A stretch of DNA of 64,000 nt from Phycisphaerae bacterium (GTDB taxonomy: Bacteria > Planctomycetota > Phycisphaerae > Phycisphaerales > UBA1924), in NCBI GenBank assembly GCA_016793805.1, contig JAEUIZ010000015.1, positions 1 to 64,000 on the forward strand. The letters are read 5' to 3'. Below the pieces are notes generated by a model, which saw only the letters and a program-made list of their open reading frames with translations, was not told the DNA's origin and did no database searches. The translations under genes and the position numbers were made by a program. Positions 33,651 to 42,064 of this stretch are shown here, piece by piece. Positions within the stretch are counted from its first letter, which is position 1. Each line of letters opens with the position of its first letter.

Positions 33651-35405
33651 GTGGGCGAGACCTTTGACAAGGCGCGGCACCTGATCGCCGCGAATCGGCT
33701 CGATGAGGCCCGCGCGATCCTCCTCCGCGCCGTCGCAGGCCAATCCCCCGATCCCGACCTGGCAAACCTGCTCTCCGTCGTGCTCTCACGCCAGGGCGAC
33801 AACGTGCGCGCGCTCTACTTCGCCCGCCTCTCGTGCCGGGCCGCGCCAGACCACCCGCTTCTGCTCAACAACCTCGGGAACCAGGAACTGGCCAGCGGCG
33901 ACCTCCGCGCCGCCGCCGAGTCCTATGGCCGGGCCGTCGCGCTCGACCCGGACCTCATCTCCGCGCGCGTCGGGCTCACCAACGCGCTCCTGGCCTCGTT
34001 CGATCTCGACGAGTGCGCGCGCGTCGCGCGCGAGGGCCTGGCCCGAGCCCCGGGCGAGCACCGTCTGACCGGCCAACTGGCCGTCTGCCTCCTGCTCGCC
34101 GGCCGCGCGCGCGATGCGGTCGATCTGCTACGCGAGGCCCGCCGCGCCGCCCCCGACGACCCCGGCGTGGCCTCGGCCCTCGCCGCGGCCTGCACCTACG
34201 CCGGTGGGATCGACGACCGCGACATCCTCGAGGCCCACGCCGCCTACGGCCGGTTGCTCGAACGCCTCGATCCAGGCCCGTATCGCCCACCACCCGCCTC
34301 GCCGCTTGGGGCTCGGCCCCTGCGGCTCGGGCTCCTGTCGGGCGACCTCCGCGCCCACGCCGTCGGCTTCTTCGTCGAGCCCCTGCTCCTCCACCGCGAC
34401 CCCGCGCGGCTCTGGATCGCCTGCTACTCCGTCGCCGCGATCGAGGACGACGTGTCGCGGCGGTTCCGCGGCCTGGCCGACCTCTGGCGCGCCGTCTCCC
34501 ACGAGCCCATCGACCGCCTCGAGCGAACGATCCGCGCCGACCGCCTCGATGTCCTCCTCGACCTCTCCGGCCACACCTCGGGCCACCGCCTGCCCGTCCT
34601 CCACCGCAGGCCCGCGCCCATCACCGCCACCTACTTCGGGTATCCCAACACCACCGGCCTGCGCGCGTGCGACGTGCGCCTCGTCGATTCCCACACCGAT
34701 CCCCCGGGGAGCGACCACCTCGCCACCGAGCGACTCGTGCGCCTCGACCCGTGCTTCCTCTGCTATCGCCCCCCGGCGCCCGCGCCACCCGTGGCCTCGC
34801 CGCCCTGCCTCGGCTCGGGCCGCGTGACCTTCGGATCGTTCAACGCGATCGCCAAACTCGACGACCTCACGATCGACCTCCTTGCGCGCACGCTGGCGAC
34901 GGTTCCGGGCTCGCGGCTCCTGCTCAAGGCCCACGCGCTGCGGAACCAGGGCGTGCGCGCCGACGTGCGCGAGCGGCTCGAACGCGCCGGGATCGCTCCC
35001 GACGCGATCGCGCTCGAGGGGCCGGGCGAGGGCGCCGCCGAGATGCTCGCCCACTACGCCCGCATGGACGTGATGCTCGACAGTTTCCCCTACCACGGGA
35101 CGACGACGACCTGCGAGGCGCTCTTCATGGGCGTGCCGGTCATCACGCTGGCGGGCTCGTCGTGCCGCGCCCGCGTGGGGCTGAGCATCCTCCGCAACGC
35201 CGGGCTGGGCGACCTCGTGGCCGACACGCCCGAGGCCTTCGCGCGGCTCGCGGCCGATCTCGTCGCGGACCAGCCACGCCTCGCGGGACTCCGCGGATCG
35301 CTCCGAGATCGACTGCTCGCGTCGCCCGCGTGCGACGGCCCGGGGTTCGCGTCCCGATTCACCGACGCGCTGCGCACGCTCGTGCCGCCGAGCGCTACCC
35401 CGTGA
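33651..35405 (+). CDS. TPR-repeat protein with O-GlcNAc-transferase-like domain (Glyco_transf_41)
   Basis: A 584-residue protein. Residues 1-205 are TPR repeats (ARAILLRAVAGQSPDPDLAN, HPLLLNNLGNQELASGDLRA, AVDLLREARRAAPDDP). The rest matches the SPINDLY/OGT catalytic region: LLDLSGHTSGHRLPVLHRRP with the conserved His, TATYFGYPNTTGL, FGSFNAIAKL, SRLLLKAHAL with the UDP-binding Lys, and DVMLDSFPYHGTTTTCEALF. It likely glycosylates proteins from a nucleotide sugar. GTG 33651 lies 3 bases after the M48 gene, so coupled. Its end overlaps the end of folC on the other strand by 11 bases. Confidence 0.88.
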   Translation: MGETFDKARHLIAANRLDEARAILLRAVAGQSPDPDLANLLSVVLSRQGDNVRALYFARLSCRAAPDHPLLLNNLGNQELASGDLRAAAESYGRAVALDPDLISARVGLTNALLASFDLDECARVAREGLARAPGEHRLTGQLAVCLLLAGRARDAVDLLREARRAAPDDPGVASALAAACTYAGGIDDRDILEAHAAYGRLLERLDPGPYRPPPASPLGARPLRLGLLSGDLRAHAVGFFVEPLLLHRDPARLWIACYSVAAIEDDVSRRFRGLADLWRAVSHEPIDRLERTIRADRLDVLLDLSGHTSGHRLPVLHRRPAPITATYFGYPNTTGLRACDVRLVDSHTDPPGSDHLATERLVRLDPCFLCYRPPAPAPPVASPPCLGSGRVTFGSFNAIAKLDDLTIDLLARTLATVPGSRLLLKAHALRNQGVRADVRERLERAGIAPDAIALEGPGEGAAEMLAHYARMDVMLDSFPYHGTTTTCEALFMGVPVITLAGSSCRARVGLSILRNAGLGDLVADTPEAFARLAADLVADQPRLAGLRGSLRDRLLASPACDGPGFASRFTDALRTLVPPSATP

Positions 35406-36831
35406 CCCGCCGCTGCTCCGCGACCAGTCGCTTGGCCTCGCCCGCGACGTAGAACGAGCCGGTCACGCAGATGAGGTCGTCGCGGCTGACGGCCTTGGTC
35501 GCCAGCGCCAGCGCCTCGCCCAGCGTCGGCGCGACCTGCGCCATCTTCGGGCTCGTCTCCACGAATCGCCGGTACAGTTCGCGCGGGTCCGCCGCGCGCA
35601 GGTTGCCCGTTGCCCTCGTGAACACGACCTTGTCCGCCCCCTGCGCCAGTCGCGCGAGCATGCTCTTGGTGTCCTTGTCCTCGGCGCACCCAAAGACAAC
35701 CACCAGCGAGTCGTACCGGACGTGCGACCCGATGGCCCGCATGAGGCTGTGGATCGAGTCCGGGGTGTGGGCCCCGTCGATCACGATCCGCGGGGACACG
35801 CTGACCATCTCGAGCCGACCCGCGGTCGAGGTCCGCGCCAGCCCCTCGGCCACCTGCCGCTCGGGCGCCGTGAACCCCCGCTCGCGGAGCGAGTCCACCA
35901 GCGCCAGCGCCAAGCCGCAGTTGGGCGCCTGGTGCTCCCCCTTGAGCGGGACCGGCAGGTGCTCGTAACTGCCCCGGGGCGACAGCAGGCTCACCCGGCA
36001 GTGCGGGCCCATCTTCGGGTCCGCCTCGAACCGCGACGAGAACTCCACGTCCTGCCCCACCACCCGCAGCGGCGCTCCCGCGCGCTCCGCGGCGGCGCGC
36101 AGGACCTCCATCACCCCTTTCGCCTGCGGGATCGTGTACGCCGGGACGCCGGGCTTGAAGATCCCCGCCTTCTCCGCCGCGATCTTCTCGAGCGTGTCCC
36201 CGAGCAACTGCGTGTGTTCGAGTTGGATCGCCGTGATCGCGCACACCTCCGGGACGATCACGTTCGTCGAGTCCAGCCGCCCGCCCAGCCCGACCTCGAT
36301 CACCGCGGCGTCCACCGCCTCCTCGGCAAAGTGCGTGAGCGCCACCGCCGTGATGATCTCGAAGTACGTCGGCTCTCCGTGCGCCTTGGCGAGCGCCTCG
36401 CCCGCCTGCCCCACCCGTTGCACCAGCCGCGCGAACGGCGCGTACCCGATCATCTCCCCGTTCATGCGCACGCGCTCGCGCACGTCCACCAGGTGCGGGC
36501 TCGTGAACAGCCCCGTGACGTACCCGCACCCCGCGAGGCACGCCGCGGTCATCTCCGCCACGCTCCCCTTGCCCTTGCTCCCCGCGATGTGCACGCACTT
36601 GAGCGACCGCTGCGGATCGCCCAGGGCCGCGAGCAGCGCCCGCATCCGGTCCAACTTGAACGCGTCCGGGGGGATCTTCTCCGGGCGGGCCCGCTCGAAG
36701 TTCACCCGCTCGCCCAGGTACCGCAGCGCTGCCGTGTACGTGTCCACGTCCTTGGCGCGGATCGGCGGCGCTTCGTCGACCGCCTCCACCCGCACCGGCC
36801 TCTTCGTGCCCTGCGTCGTCGGTTTCGCCAT
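35395..36831 (-). CDS. folC: Folylpolyglutamate synthase / dihydrofolate synthase
   Basis: FolC adds glutamate to dihydropteroate and to folates. The 478-residue protein is a Mur-ligase-type enzyme: the P-loop segment KCVHIAGSKGKGSVAEMTAA, TSPHLVDVRERVRMNGEMI, the VIEVGLGGRLDSTNVI signature and AGIFKPGVPAYTIPQ, then a C-terminal domain with VIDGAHTPDSIHSLM. An N-terminal extension of about 30 residues is basic and not conserved. ATG 36831 follows TACGAT by 8 bases. Divergent from nuoD, and tail-to-tail with the OGT-like gene, sharing 11 bases. Confidence 0.93.
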   Translation of the reverse strand: MAKPTTQGTKRPVRVEAVDEAPPIRAKDVDTYTAALRYLGERVNFERARPEKIPPDAFKLDRMRALLAALGDPQRSLKCVHIAGSKGKGSVAEMTAACLAGCGYVTGLFTSPHLVDVRERVRMNGEMIGYAPFARLVQRVGQAGEALAKAHGEPTYFEIITAVALTHFAEEAVDAAVIEVGLGGRLDSTNVIVPEVCAITAIQLEHTQLLGDTLEKIAAEKAGIFKPGVPAYTIPQAKGVMEVLRAAAERAGAPLRVVGQDVEFSSRFEADPKMGPHCRVSLLSPRGSYEHLPVPLKGEHQAPNCGLALALVDSLRERGFTAPERQVAEGLARTSTAGRLEMVSVSPRIVIDGAHTPDSIHSLMRAIGSHVRYDSLVVVFGCAEDKDTKSMLARLAQGADKVVFTRATGNLRAADPRELYRRFVETSPKMAQVAPTLGEALALATKAVSRDDLICVTGSFYVAGEAKRLVAEQRRVTG

Positions 36832-36839
36832 GTCCGCCG

Positions 36840-36845
36840 ATCGTA
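36840..36845 (-). promoter_or_regulatory. -10 box TACGAT of folC
   Basis: On the minus strand, TACGAT, 8 bases, then ATG 36831. Shares a 55-base divergent region with the nuoD promoter. Confidence 0.4.
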
Positions 36846-36874
36846 GTCCCCCCGAATCCGCCGCCGTCCACTCC

Positions 36875-36880
36875 TATACT
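36875..36880 (+). promoter_or_regulatory. -10 box TATACT of nuoD
   Basis: TATACT, 6 bases, then ATG 36887; the best match to a sigma-70 -10 box in the window, with no Shine-Dalgarno sequence. Confidence 0.55.
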
Positions 36881-36886
36881 CGGCCC

Positions 36887-38176
36887 ATGCCCTTCACCCT
36901 GCGCCCCGACCAAGGCCTCGGCGTCGACGCCGAGAAGACCGACTACCTCGCCTCCCACGTCGACACCGGCGACCGCTGGGTCCTCAACTTCGGCCCGCAG
37001 CACCCCGCCACCCACACCACCCTCCGCCTCGTCCTCGAACTCGACGGCGAGCGCATCGCCCGCGTCACCCCGCACATCGGGTACCTCCACTCCGGCTTCG
37101 AGAAACTCGGCGAGCACCTCGACTACAACCAGTACGTCACCATCGTCAGCCGCATGGACTACCTCTCCCCCATCGCCAACGACATCTGCTGGCACCACGC
37201 CGTCGAGAAACTCTTCGGCATCGACATCACCCCGCGCTGCAAGGTCCTCCGCACGATCATGGCGGAACTCGCCCGCATCCAGAACCACCTCCTCTGCGTC
37301 GGCGCCGCCGGGCTCGACCTGGGCGCCTTCACCTCCTTCCTCTTCGCCTTCAACCCGCGCGAGAAGATCTACGACATCGTCGATTACATCTCCGGGCAGC
37401 GCTTCCACCCCGACTGGACCCGCGTCGGCGGGCTCATGCAGGACCTCCCCGACGAGGAGGTCTTCAAGCGCATGGTCAAGGACTTCCTCCGAAACGACCT
37501 CCCCGGCGCCATCGCCGACATGGAAAGACTCGTCAAACGCAACCGCATCTTCCTCGACCGCACCCGTGGCATCGGCATCCTCACGAAAGAGCAGGCCATC
37601 GCCTGGTCCGCCTCCGGGCCCATCGCCCGCGCCAGCGGCGTCGCCCGCGACCTCCGCAAGGACGAGCCCTACCTCTGCTACGCCCCCAACTGGGACGGCC
37701 AGGGCGCCGAGCCCGTCCAGTTCCAGGTCCCCGTGGCCACCGAGGGCGATGTCTACGCCCGCTTCCTCGTCCGCGTCGAGGAGATCCGCCAGTCCGCCCG
37801 AATCATCGAGCAACTGATCGACCGCATCCCCCAAGGGCCCATCGACGCCTTCGCCGACTCGAAGATGGTCAAGCCGCGCAAGGCCGAGGTCTACGGCTCG
37901 ATCGAGGGACTGATCCAGCACTTCGAACTCATCATGACCAACCGCGGGTGGACGCCCCCGGTCGCCGAGTGCTACGGGTGCGTCGAGACCGCCAACGGCG
38001 AACTCGGGTACTACGTCGTCTCCGACGGCGGCCCGCGGGCCTGGCGCGTCCGCACACGCCCCCCGTCCTTCATCAACTACCAGACCATGGCCCTCCTCAC
38101 CGAGGGCCACATGCTCGCCGACGTGGTCGCCGTGCTGGGGTCGCTCAACATCGTCGCGGCGGAGTTGGACCGGTAG
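36887..38176 (+). CDS. nuoD: NADH-quinone oxidoreductase subunit D, solitary gene
   Basis: NuoD is the 49-kDa subunit of complex I that forms the quinone pocket with NuoB. The 429-residue protein has NFGPQHPATHTTLRLVLELD, HIGYLHSGFEKLGEHLDYNQ, the MAELARIQNHLLCVG helix and the C-terminal NYQTMALLTEGHMLADVVAV ending LDR, all conserved. Length is normal. No other nuo gene is adjacent, which is unusual because nuoD is normally inside the nuoA-N operon. ATG 36887 has a near-consensus TATACT 6 bases upstream. It converges on the toxin gene with 4 bases between. Confidence 0.95.
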   Translation: MPFTLRPDQGLGVDAEKTDYLASHVDTGDRWVLNFGPQHPATHTTLRLVLELDGERIARVTPHIGYLHSGFEKLGEHLDYNQYVTIVSRMDYLSPIANDICWHHAVEKLFGIDITPRCKVLRTIMAELARIQNHLLCVGAAGLDLGAFTSFLFAFNPREKIYDIVDYISGQRFHPDWTRVGGLMQDLPDEEVFKRMVKDFLRNDLPGAIADMERLVKRNRIFLDRTRGIGILTKEQAIAWSASGPIARASGVARDLRKDEPYLCYAPNWDGQGAEPVQFQVPVATEGDVYARFLVRVEEIRQSARIIEQLIDRIPQGPIDAFADSKMVKPRKAEVYGSIEGLIQHFELIMTNRGWTPPVAECYGCVETANGELGYYVVSDGGPRAWRVRTRPPSFINYQTMALLTEGHMLADVVAVLGSLNIVAAELDR

Positions 38177-38180
38177 CGGG

Positions 38181-38555
38181 CTAAGCCCCCTCGTCGCGCT
38201 CCATCGCCGCCATAACCGCACCGACGATCCGTCTGAGCAACGCACCTGAAACATGTCCGGCGCGATCGCGCAGGCGATCCCGCTGGACGGCAAGATACCA
38301 CCCAGGCACCACCCAACTCGGTCTCGCAAGCCCGGTGGTCGCGCGCGGTTCGCGGTCTCGCGTCGGGAGCCGCACCCGATCCGCGTTCATCGCGGTGCTC
38401 GATATCGCCACGACCAACACATCGGACTGGTTGCGACGAAGAACCTCGGGCGCATCAACAACGACCACCGGTCGGCGCTTCTGTCGATCGCCTTCGAGCG
38501 GCGGGCAATCGTCGAGCCAGAAGATCGCACCCTGTCGAACTGGCCTCTCGGGCAT
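38181..38555 (-). CDS. MazF/PemK-like mRNA interferase toxin
   Basis: A 124-residue PemK/MazF-fold protein. The order fits the family: an early QGAIFWLDDCPP strand, KRRPVVVVDAPEV with the conserved basic residue before the Pro-Val strand, SDVLVVAISSTAM, then TTGLARPSWVVPGWYLAVQR where the TGL-(R/K)-x-S segment holds the catalytic Thr/Ser of MazF, and a C-terminal helix. Such toxins cut mRNA at short sequences. It is the last gene of a three-gene unit, 20 bases after the antitoxin candidate. Divergent enough that activity needs testing. Confidence 0.78.
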   Translation of the reverse strand: MPERPVRQGAIFWLDDCPPLEGDRQKRRPVVVVDAPEVLRRNQSDVLVVAISSTAMNADRVRLPTRDREPRATTGLARPSWVVPGWYLAVQRDRLRDRAGHVSGALLRRIVGAVMAAMERDEGA

Positions 38556-38575
38556 CGCGGCAGTCTACGCGCCGC

Positions 38576-38803
38576 TCACAGCACCTCGCGCCCCGTGAGC
38601 CGCGCCGTGTTCCGTCGCGCGCGCTGCATCACGCGCTCGTGATCCGCCGCCAGCCGCCGATTCAGGTCCGCCAGCGTTGGCGTCGCCGAAGGCCGTTTGA
38701 TCCAGCGGATCCGCTGGTCCCGAAAGACCTTCTCGCCACCCTCCCTCGGCACGACGAGCCACACCGCCGCGTCCTGCGACTGTCTCCCGCGATTCGCAAT
38801 CAT
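38576..38803 (-). CDS. Candidate antitoxin of the MazF-like toxin
   Basis: A 75-residue basic protein directly upstream of the toxin gene, the normal antitoxin position. ATG 38803 has AGGAGG 6-11 bases upstream, located inside the last codons of the DUF6941 gene. The sequence (AAVWLVVPREGGEKVFRDQR, then LADLNRRLAADHERVMQRAR) ends in a charged helix. It does not resemble the AbrB, RHH or Phd antitoxin folds as far as I can read it, so the assignment rests on context and size. Inference only. Confidence 0.6.
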   Translation of the reverse strand: MIANRGRQSQDAAVWLVVPREGGEKVFRDQRIRWIKRPSATPTLADLNRRLAADHERVMQRARRNTARLTGREVL

Positions 38804-38804
38804 C

Positions 38805-39242
38805 TCAACCTCCTGAGATCGGCAAGCACACAACCGAAATCGGCGATTCCGCGAGCGGGGTTCCGTCCGACCGAACGCTGAAAATGTACCGCCCGTCCTG
38901 CTCCAGTCGGAACGGCGGCGTGGTCACGACAAAAGTGTAGACCCCTAGTTGATCCGGCCTCTCCGGAGGTTCGGCCGCGAACTCAAAGACCTTCTCCCCA
39001 TCCTCGGCTCGCTCGAAACTCACGTGAATCGTCTGTTTGGGGTAGACGTTGGATATCCGGACGTACGTCACGAACGGTCCGACGACCCAGGGCAGTTGCG
39101 GCACGAGGATCACGTTGATCACGCCGTGCAGCATGTGCTTGCCGCGCGCCTGGCTTACCAGCACGTCCTCGCACAGCAATGCGCAGTTGCACGTCGGCGC
39201 CTCCTTCGGCCTCCCACGCTTCCGCGGCTTTCGATCGGCCAT
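38805..39242 (-). CDS. DUF6941-like protein, first gene of the toxin operon
   Basis: A 145-residue protein with a basic N-terminus (MADRKPRKRGRPKEAP), then CNCALLCEDVLVSQARGKHM and LHGVINVILVPQLPWVVGPF, the pattern of DUF6941 proteins, and beta-rich C-terminal strands (VYTFVVTTPPFRLEQDGRYI). The family function is unknown. Only one base separates its stop from the antitoxin start, so all three genes form one operon. ATG 39242 is preceded by TAGGCT with 5 bases between. Divergent from metG, sharing a 53-base promoter region. Confidence 0.68.
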   Translation of the reverse strand: MADRKPRKRGRPKEAPTCNCALLCEDVLVSQARGKHMLHGVINVILVPQLPWVVGPFVTYVRISNVYPKQTIHVSFERAEDGEKVFEFAAEPPERPDQLGVYTFVVTTPPFRLEQDGRYIFSVRSDGTPLAESPISVVCLPISGG

Positions 39243-39247
39243 GCCAT

Positions 39248-39253
39248 AGCCTA
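39248..39253 (-). promoter_or_regulatory. -10 box TAGGCT of the toxin-antitoxin operon
   Basis: On the minus strand, TAGGCT, 5 bases, then ATG 39242. Confidence 0.35.
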
Positions 39254-39283
39254 GCAGGCCGCACCCCCTGTCGCGCCCGCCCG

Positions 39284-39289
39284 TACACT
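39284..39289 (+). promoter_or_regulatory. -10 box TACACT of metG
   Basis: TACACT, 6 bases, then ATG 39296; identical box also before anmK, cdaA and tmk. Confidence 0.5.
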
Positions 39290-39295
39290 CCGCCC

Positions 39296-40942
39296 ATGCC
39301 CCCGTTCTACATCACCACGCCCATCTACTACGTCAACGACCGCCCGCACATCGGGCACTGCTACACCACCCTCCTCGCCGACGTCGCCGCCCGGTTCCAG
39401 CGACTCGTCCGCGGCAGCACGCCCACGGGCACGCCGCCCGCGGGCACAGCCGACCTCCCGTCCGTCTTCTTCCTCACCGGCACCGACGAGCACGCCGACA
39501 AGGTCGTCACCTCCGCCGCCGAGCATGGCGTCTCGCCCCAGCAGTGGGCCGACCAGAACGCCGCCGAGTTCAAGCGGGCATTCGAGTTCATCGGCTCCTC
39601 GCACGACGACTTCATCCGCACCACCGAGCCCCGCCACCGCGACCGCGTCGCCGTCTATCTCGCCGCCCTCCTCGCCAGCGGCGACGTGTATCGCGGCGAG
39701 TACACCGGCTGGTACGACGAGGGCCAGGAGGAGTACGTCACCGAGAACGCCGCCCGCGAAGCCGGATTCAAGAGCACGATCTCCGGCAAGCCGCTCGTCA
39801 AACGCACCGAGCCCTGCTACTTCTTCCGCCTCTCGAAGTACCAGGACGAACTCCGCGGCCTGATCGAGCGCGACGAGTTCCGCGTCGCCCCCGACTCGCG
39901 CAAGAGCGAGGTCCTCGGCCGCCTCCGTCCGCCCGCCGTCCTCAACGACGTGCCCATCTCCCGCCCGGTCACCAGCGACCCCGCCACGCAGTGGGGCATC
40001 CGCATCCCCGGCGACCCCGCGCACCGCGTCTACGTCTGGATCGACGCCCTCTTCAACTACCTCAGCACGGTGGACACGCCCGCGCGCCGGCCGCTCTGGC
40101 CCGCCTCCGTCCACCTCATCGGCAAGGACATCCTCTGGTTCCACTCCGTCATCTGGCCCGCGCTCCTCCTCGCGCTCTCGCGCAGCGGACGCGACTGGGC
40201 CTGGGTCGCGCTCCCGCGCCTGGTCTTCGGGCACGGGTGGTGGGTCTCCGAGGGACAGAAGATGTCCAAGTCCCTCGGCAACTTCATCGACCTCGAACGC
40301 CTCCGCGCCTACGCCGCCCGCTTCGGCATCGACGCCCTCCGCTGGTACCTCGTCACCCAGGGCCCCCTCTCGGGCGCCGACGCCGACTTCTCCCACGCCA
40401 AGTTCGTCGAGGTCTACAACGCCGACCTCGCCAACGGCATCGGCAACTGCGCCAGCCGCGTCGGGAACATGATCGAGAAGTACTTCGGGGGTGTGCTCCC
40501 GCCCATCCCCAGCGCTCCGCCCCCCGAGGCGGCGAGGCTCCGCGACGGCGCGCTCATCTCGGCCGCGATCGACTCCCTCGCCCGCGTCGAACTCGGTGAG
40601 GCCAGCGCCGCCGGCGCCCGCCTCGTCCGCGCCGTCGACGAGTTCATCAGCGCCACCTCCCCCTTCAAACTCGCCAAGGACCTCGCCAACCTCCCCGCCG
40701 TCGGCGACATCCTCTATACCTGCGCCGAGTCGCTCCGCATCGCCTCTCTCCTCCTCGCCCCCGCCATGCCGACCAAGATGGCCGACCTCTGGCAAAGGTG
40801 GAACTGCGCGCCCCCGCCCGGCGTCCCGCTCGCCGAACTCGCGAAGTGGGGCGGCCCGCACGCCCTCAAGCCCGGCACACGCATCGAAAAAGGCGACCCG
40901 CTCTTCATGCGCGCCGACCCCGCCGAGCCCGCACCCACCTGA
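39296..40942 (+). CDS. metG: Methionyl-tRNA synthetase
   Basis: Charges initiator and elongator tRNA-Met. The 548-residue class I synthetase has FYITTPIYYVNDRPHIGHCY (HIGH motif at 18-21), FFLTGTDEHADKV, the KMSKS loop in GQKMSKSLGNFIDL and the alpha-helical anticodon domain. The zinc-knuckle cysteines of the connective peptide are absent (YTGWYDEGQEEYVTENAA), as in the zinc-free MetG2 type. There is no C-terminal tRNA-binding domain. A Gly/Pro-rich insertion (RGSTPTGTPPAGTADLPS) lies before the third strand. TACACT stands 6 bases before ATG 39296. Confidence 0.96.
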   Translation: MPPFYITTPIYYVNDRPHIGHCYTTLLADVAARFQRLVRGSTPTGTPPAGTADLPSVFFLTGTDEHADKVVTSAAEHGVSPQQWADQNAAEFKRAFEFIGSSHDDFIRTTEPRHRDRVAVYLAALLASGDVYRGEYTGWYDEGQEEYVTENAAREAGFKSTISGKPLVKRTEPCYFFRLSKYQDELRGLIERDEFRVAPDSRKSEVLGRLRPPAVLNDVPISRPVTSDPATQWGIRIPGDPAHRVYVWIDALFNYLSTVDTPARRPLWPASVHLIGKDILWFHSVIWPALLLALSRSGRDWAWVALPRLVFGHGWWVSEGQKMSKSLGNFIDLERLRAYAARFGIDALRWYLVTQGPLSGADADFSHAKFVEVYNADLANGIGNCASRVGNMIEKYFGGVLPPIPSAPPPEAARLRDGALISAAIDSLARVELGEASAAGARLVRAVDEFISATSPFKLAKDLANLPAVGDILYTCAESLRIASLLLAPAMPTKMADLWQRWNCAPPPGVPLAELAKWGGPHALKPGTRIEKGDPLFMRADPAEPAPT

Positions 40943-40960
40943 CCCGCGCCCCGCGTCCGG

Positions 40961-40966
40961 TACACT
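40961..40966 (+). promoter_or_regulatory. -10 box TACACT of anmK-murQ
   Basis: TACACT, 6 bases, then ATG 40973. CTGACC (40939-40944) lies 16 bases upstream as a possible -35 element. Confidence 0.55.
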
Positions 40967-40972
40967 CCCGCG

Positions 40973-42064
40973 ATGCGCCTTGCCGCGGGTTGCATGACCG
41001 GCACCAGCCTCGACGCCATCGACGCCGCCCTCGTCGCGATCGAGGGCACCGGGCTCTCGATGTCGGCACGCCTCGTCGAGGGCCGATCCGCGCCGCTGGG
41101 CGACCTCGCCGCGCCCCTTCGCCGCCTCGCCGAGCAGCACCCGACGACCGCCGCCCAGATCGCGGACCTCTCGCACCGCCTCGCACTGGCGCACGCCGAC
41201 CTCCTGCGTGCGCTCCTGGGCGAACGCCGCCCAGCCCTCGTAGCCCTCCACGGCCAGACCGTCTTCCACCGCCCGCCGCTGAGTTGGCAACTGATGACTC
41301 CCGCGCCGGTGGCCCATGCCGTGCGCGCGCCGGTGGTCTTTGACCTCCGCGCCGCCGATCTCGCCGCCGGAGGCCAGGGCGCGCCGATCACGCCGCTCGC
41401 CGACTGGGTCTTTCTCGGCGGGGGGCCGTCCCCCGTGGCCGTGGTCAACCTCGGCGGGTTCTGCAATGTCACGCTGCTCCCCGCCTCACGCCCCCCCCCG
41501 GCCCGCGACCCCGCGGGCGAGATCGAGTCCATCCGCGGCTTGGACGTCTGCCCCTGCAACCACATCCTCGACGCCGTCGCCCGCGCCACGCTCGGCGCGG
41601 CGTTTGACGAGGACGGCCGGCACGCCTCGACCGGCTCCGTCCACGACGAGGCCCTCACCGATCTCGAGGGCGTCCTGGCCAGCCGCGCGCGCCCGAATCG
41701 GTCCCTCGGCACCGGCGACGAGGCGCTGGACTGGGTGTCGAGGTGGCGCGCGCACGTCCCGGGCCCCGACCTGGCGGCGACCGCGTGCGCCGCGATCGGA
41801 TCGGCCATCGCCGAAGCCATCGCGGATCGGCGCGCCCTCCTGGCCGGCGGGGGCGCGCGAAACCGGGCCCTCGCTGCCGCGATCGCGTCGGCCTCCACCG
41901 CGACCGTCGAGCCCCTTCAACCGGCGGACCTGGCGCAGTTCCGCGAGGCGGCCTCGATGGCGGTGCTCGGCGCGCTCTGCCAGGATCGCGTCCCCATCAC
42001 ACTCCAAGCGGTCACTGGCGTGCGCGCGCCGGCGCCCGTCGCGGGCGCGTGGGTGCTCCCATGA
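40973..42064 (+). CDS. anmK: Anhydro-N-acetylmuramic acid kinase
   Basis: AnmK cleaves and phosphorylates 1,6-anhydro-MurNAc from cell-wall turnover to MurNAc-6-phosphate. The 363-residue protein has AAGCMTGTSLDAIDAALV at the start, the HGQTVFH signature (VALHGQTVFHRPP), VFDLRAADLAAGGQGAPITP, VAVVNLGGFCNVTLL and the ALLAGGGARNRAL glycine loop near the C-terminus. Order and length are normal. The stop overlaps the murQ start (ATGA), so both enzymes are made together. Confidence 0.95.
   Translation: MRLAAGCMTGTSLDAIDAALVAIEGTGLSMSARLVEGRSAPLGDLAAPLRRLAEQHPTTAAQIADLSHRLALAHADLLRALLGERRPALVALHGQTVFHRPPLSWQLMTPAPVAHAVRAPVVFDLRAADLAAGGQGAPITPLADWVFLGGGPSPVAVVNLGGFCNVTLLPASRPPPARDPAGEIESIRGLDVCPCNHILDAVARATLGAAFDEDGRHASTGSVHDEALTDLEGVLASRARPNRSLGTGDEALDWVSRWRAHVPGPDLAATACAAIGSAIAEAIADRRALLAGGGARNRALAAAIASASTATVEPLQPADLAQFREAASMAVLGALCQDRVPITLQAVTGVRAPAPVAGAWVLP

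Noticed and set aside
35090-38329. 1079-residue minus-strand open frame opposite folC and nuoD
   Set aside because: It reads through antisense of nuoD and an out-of-phase folC. Gly/Asp/Glu/Val-rich composition and lack of any domain show it is a high-G/C shadow.
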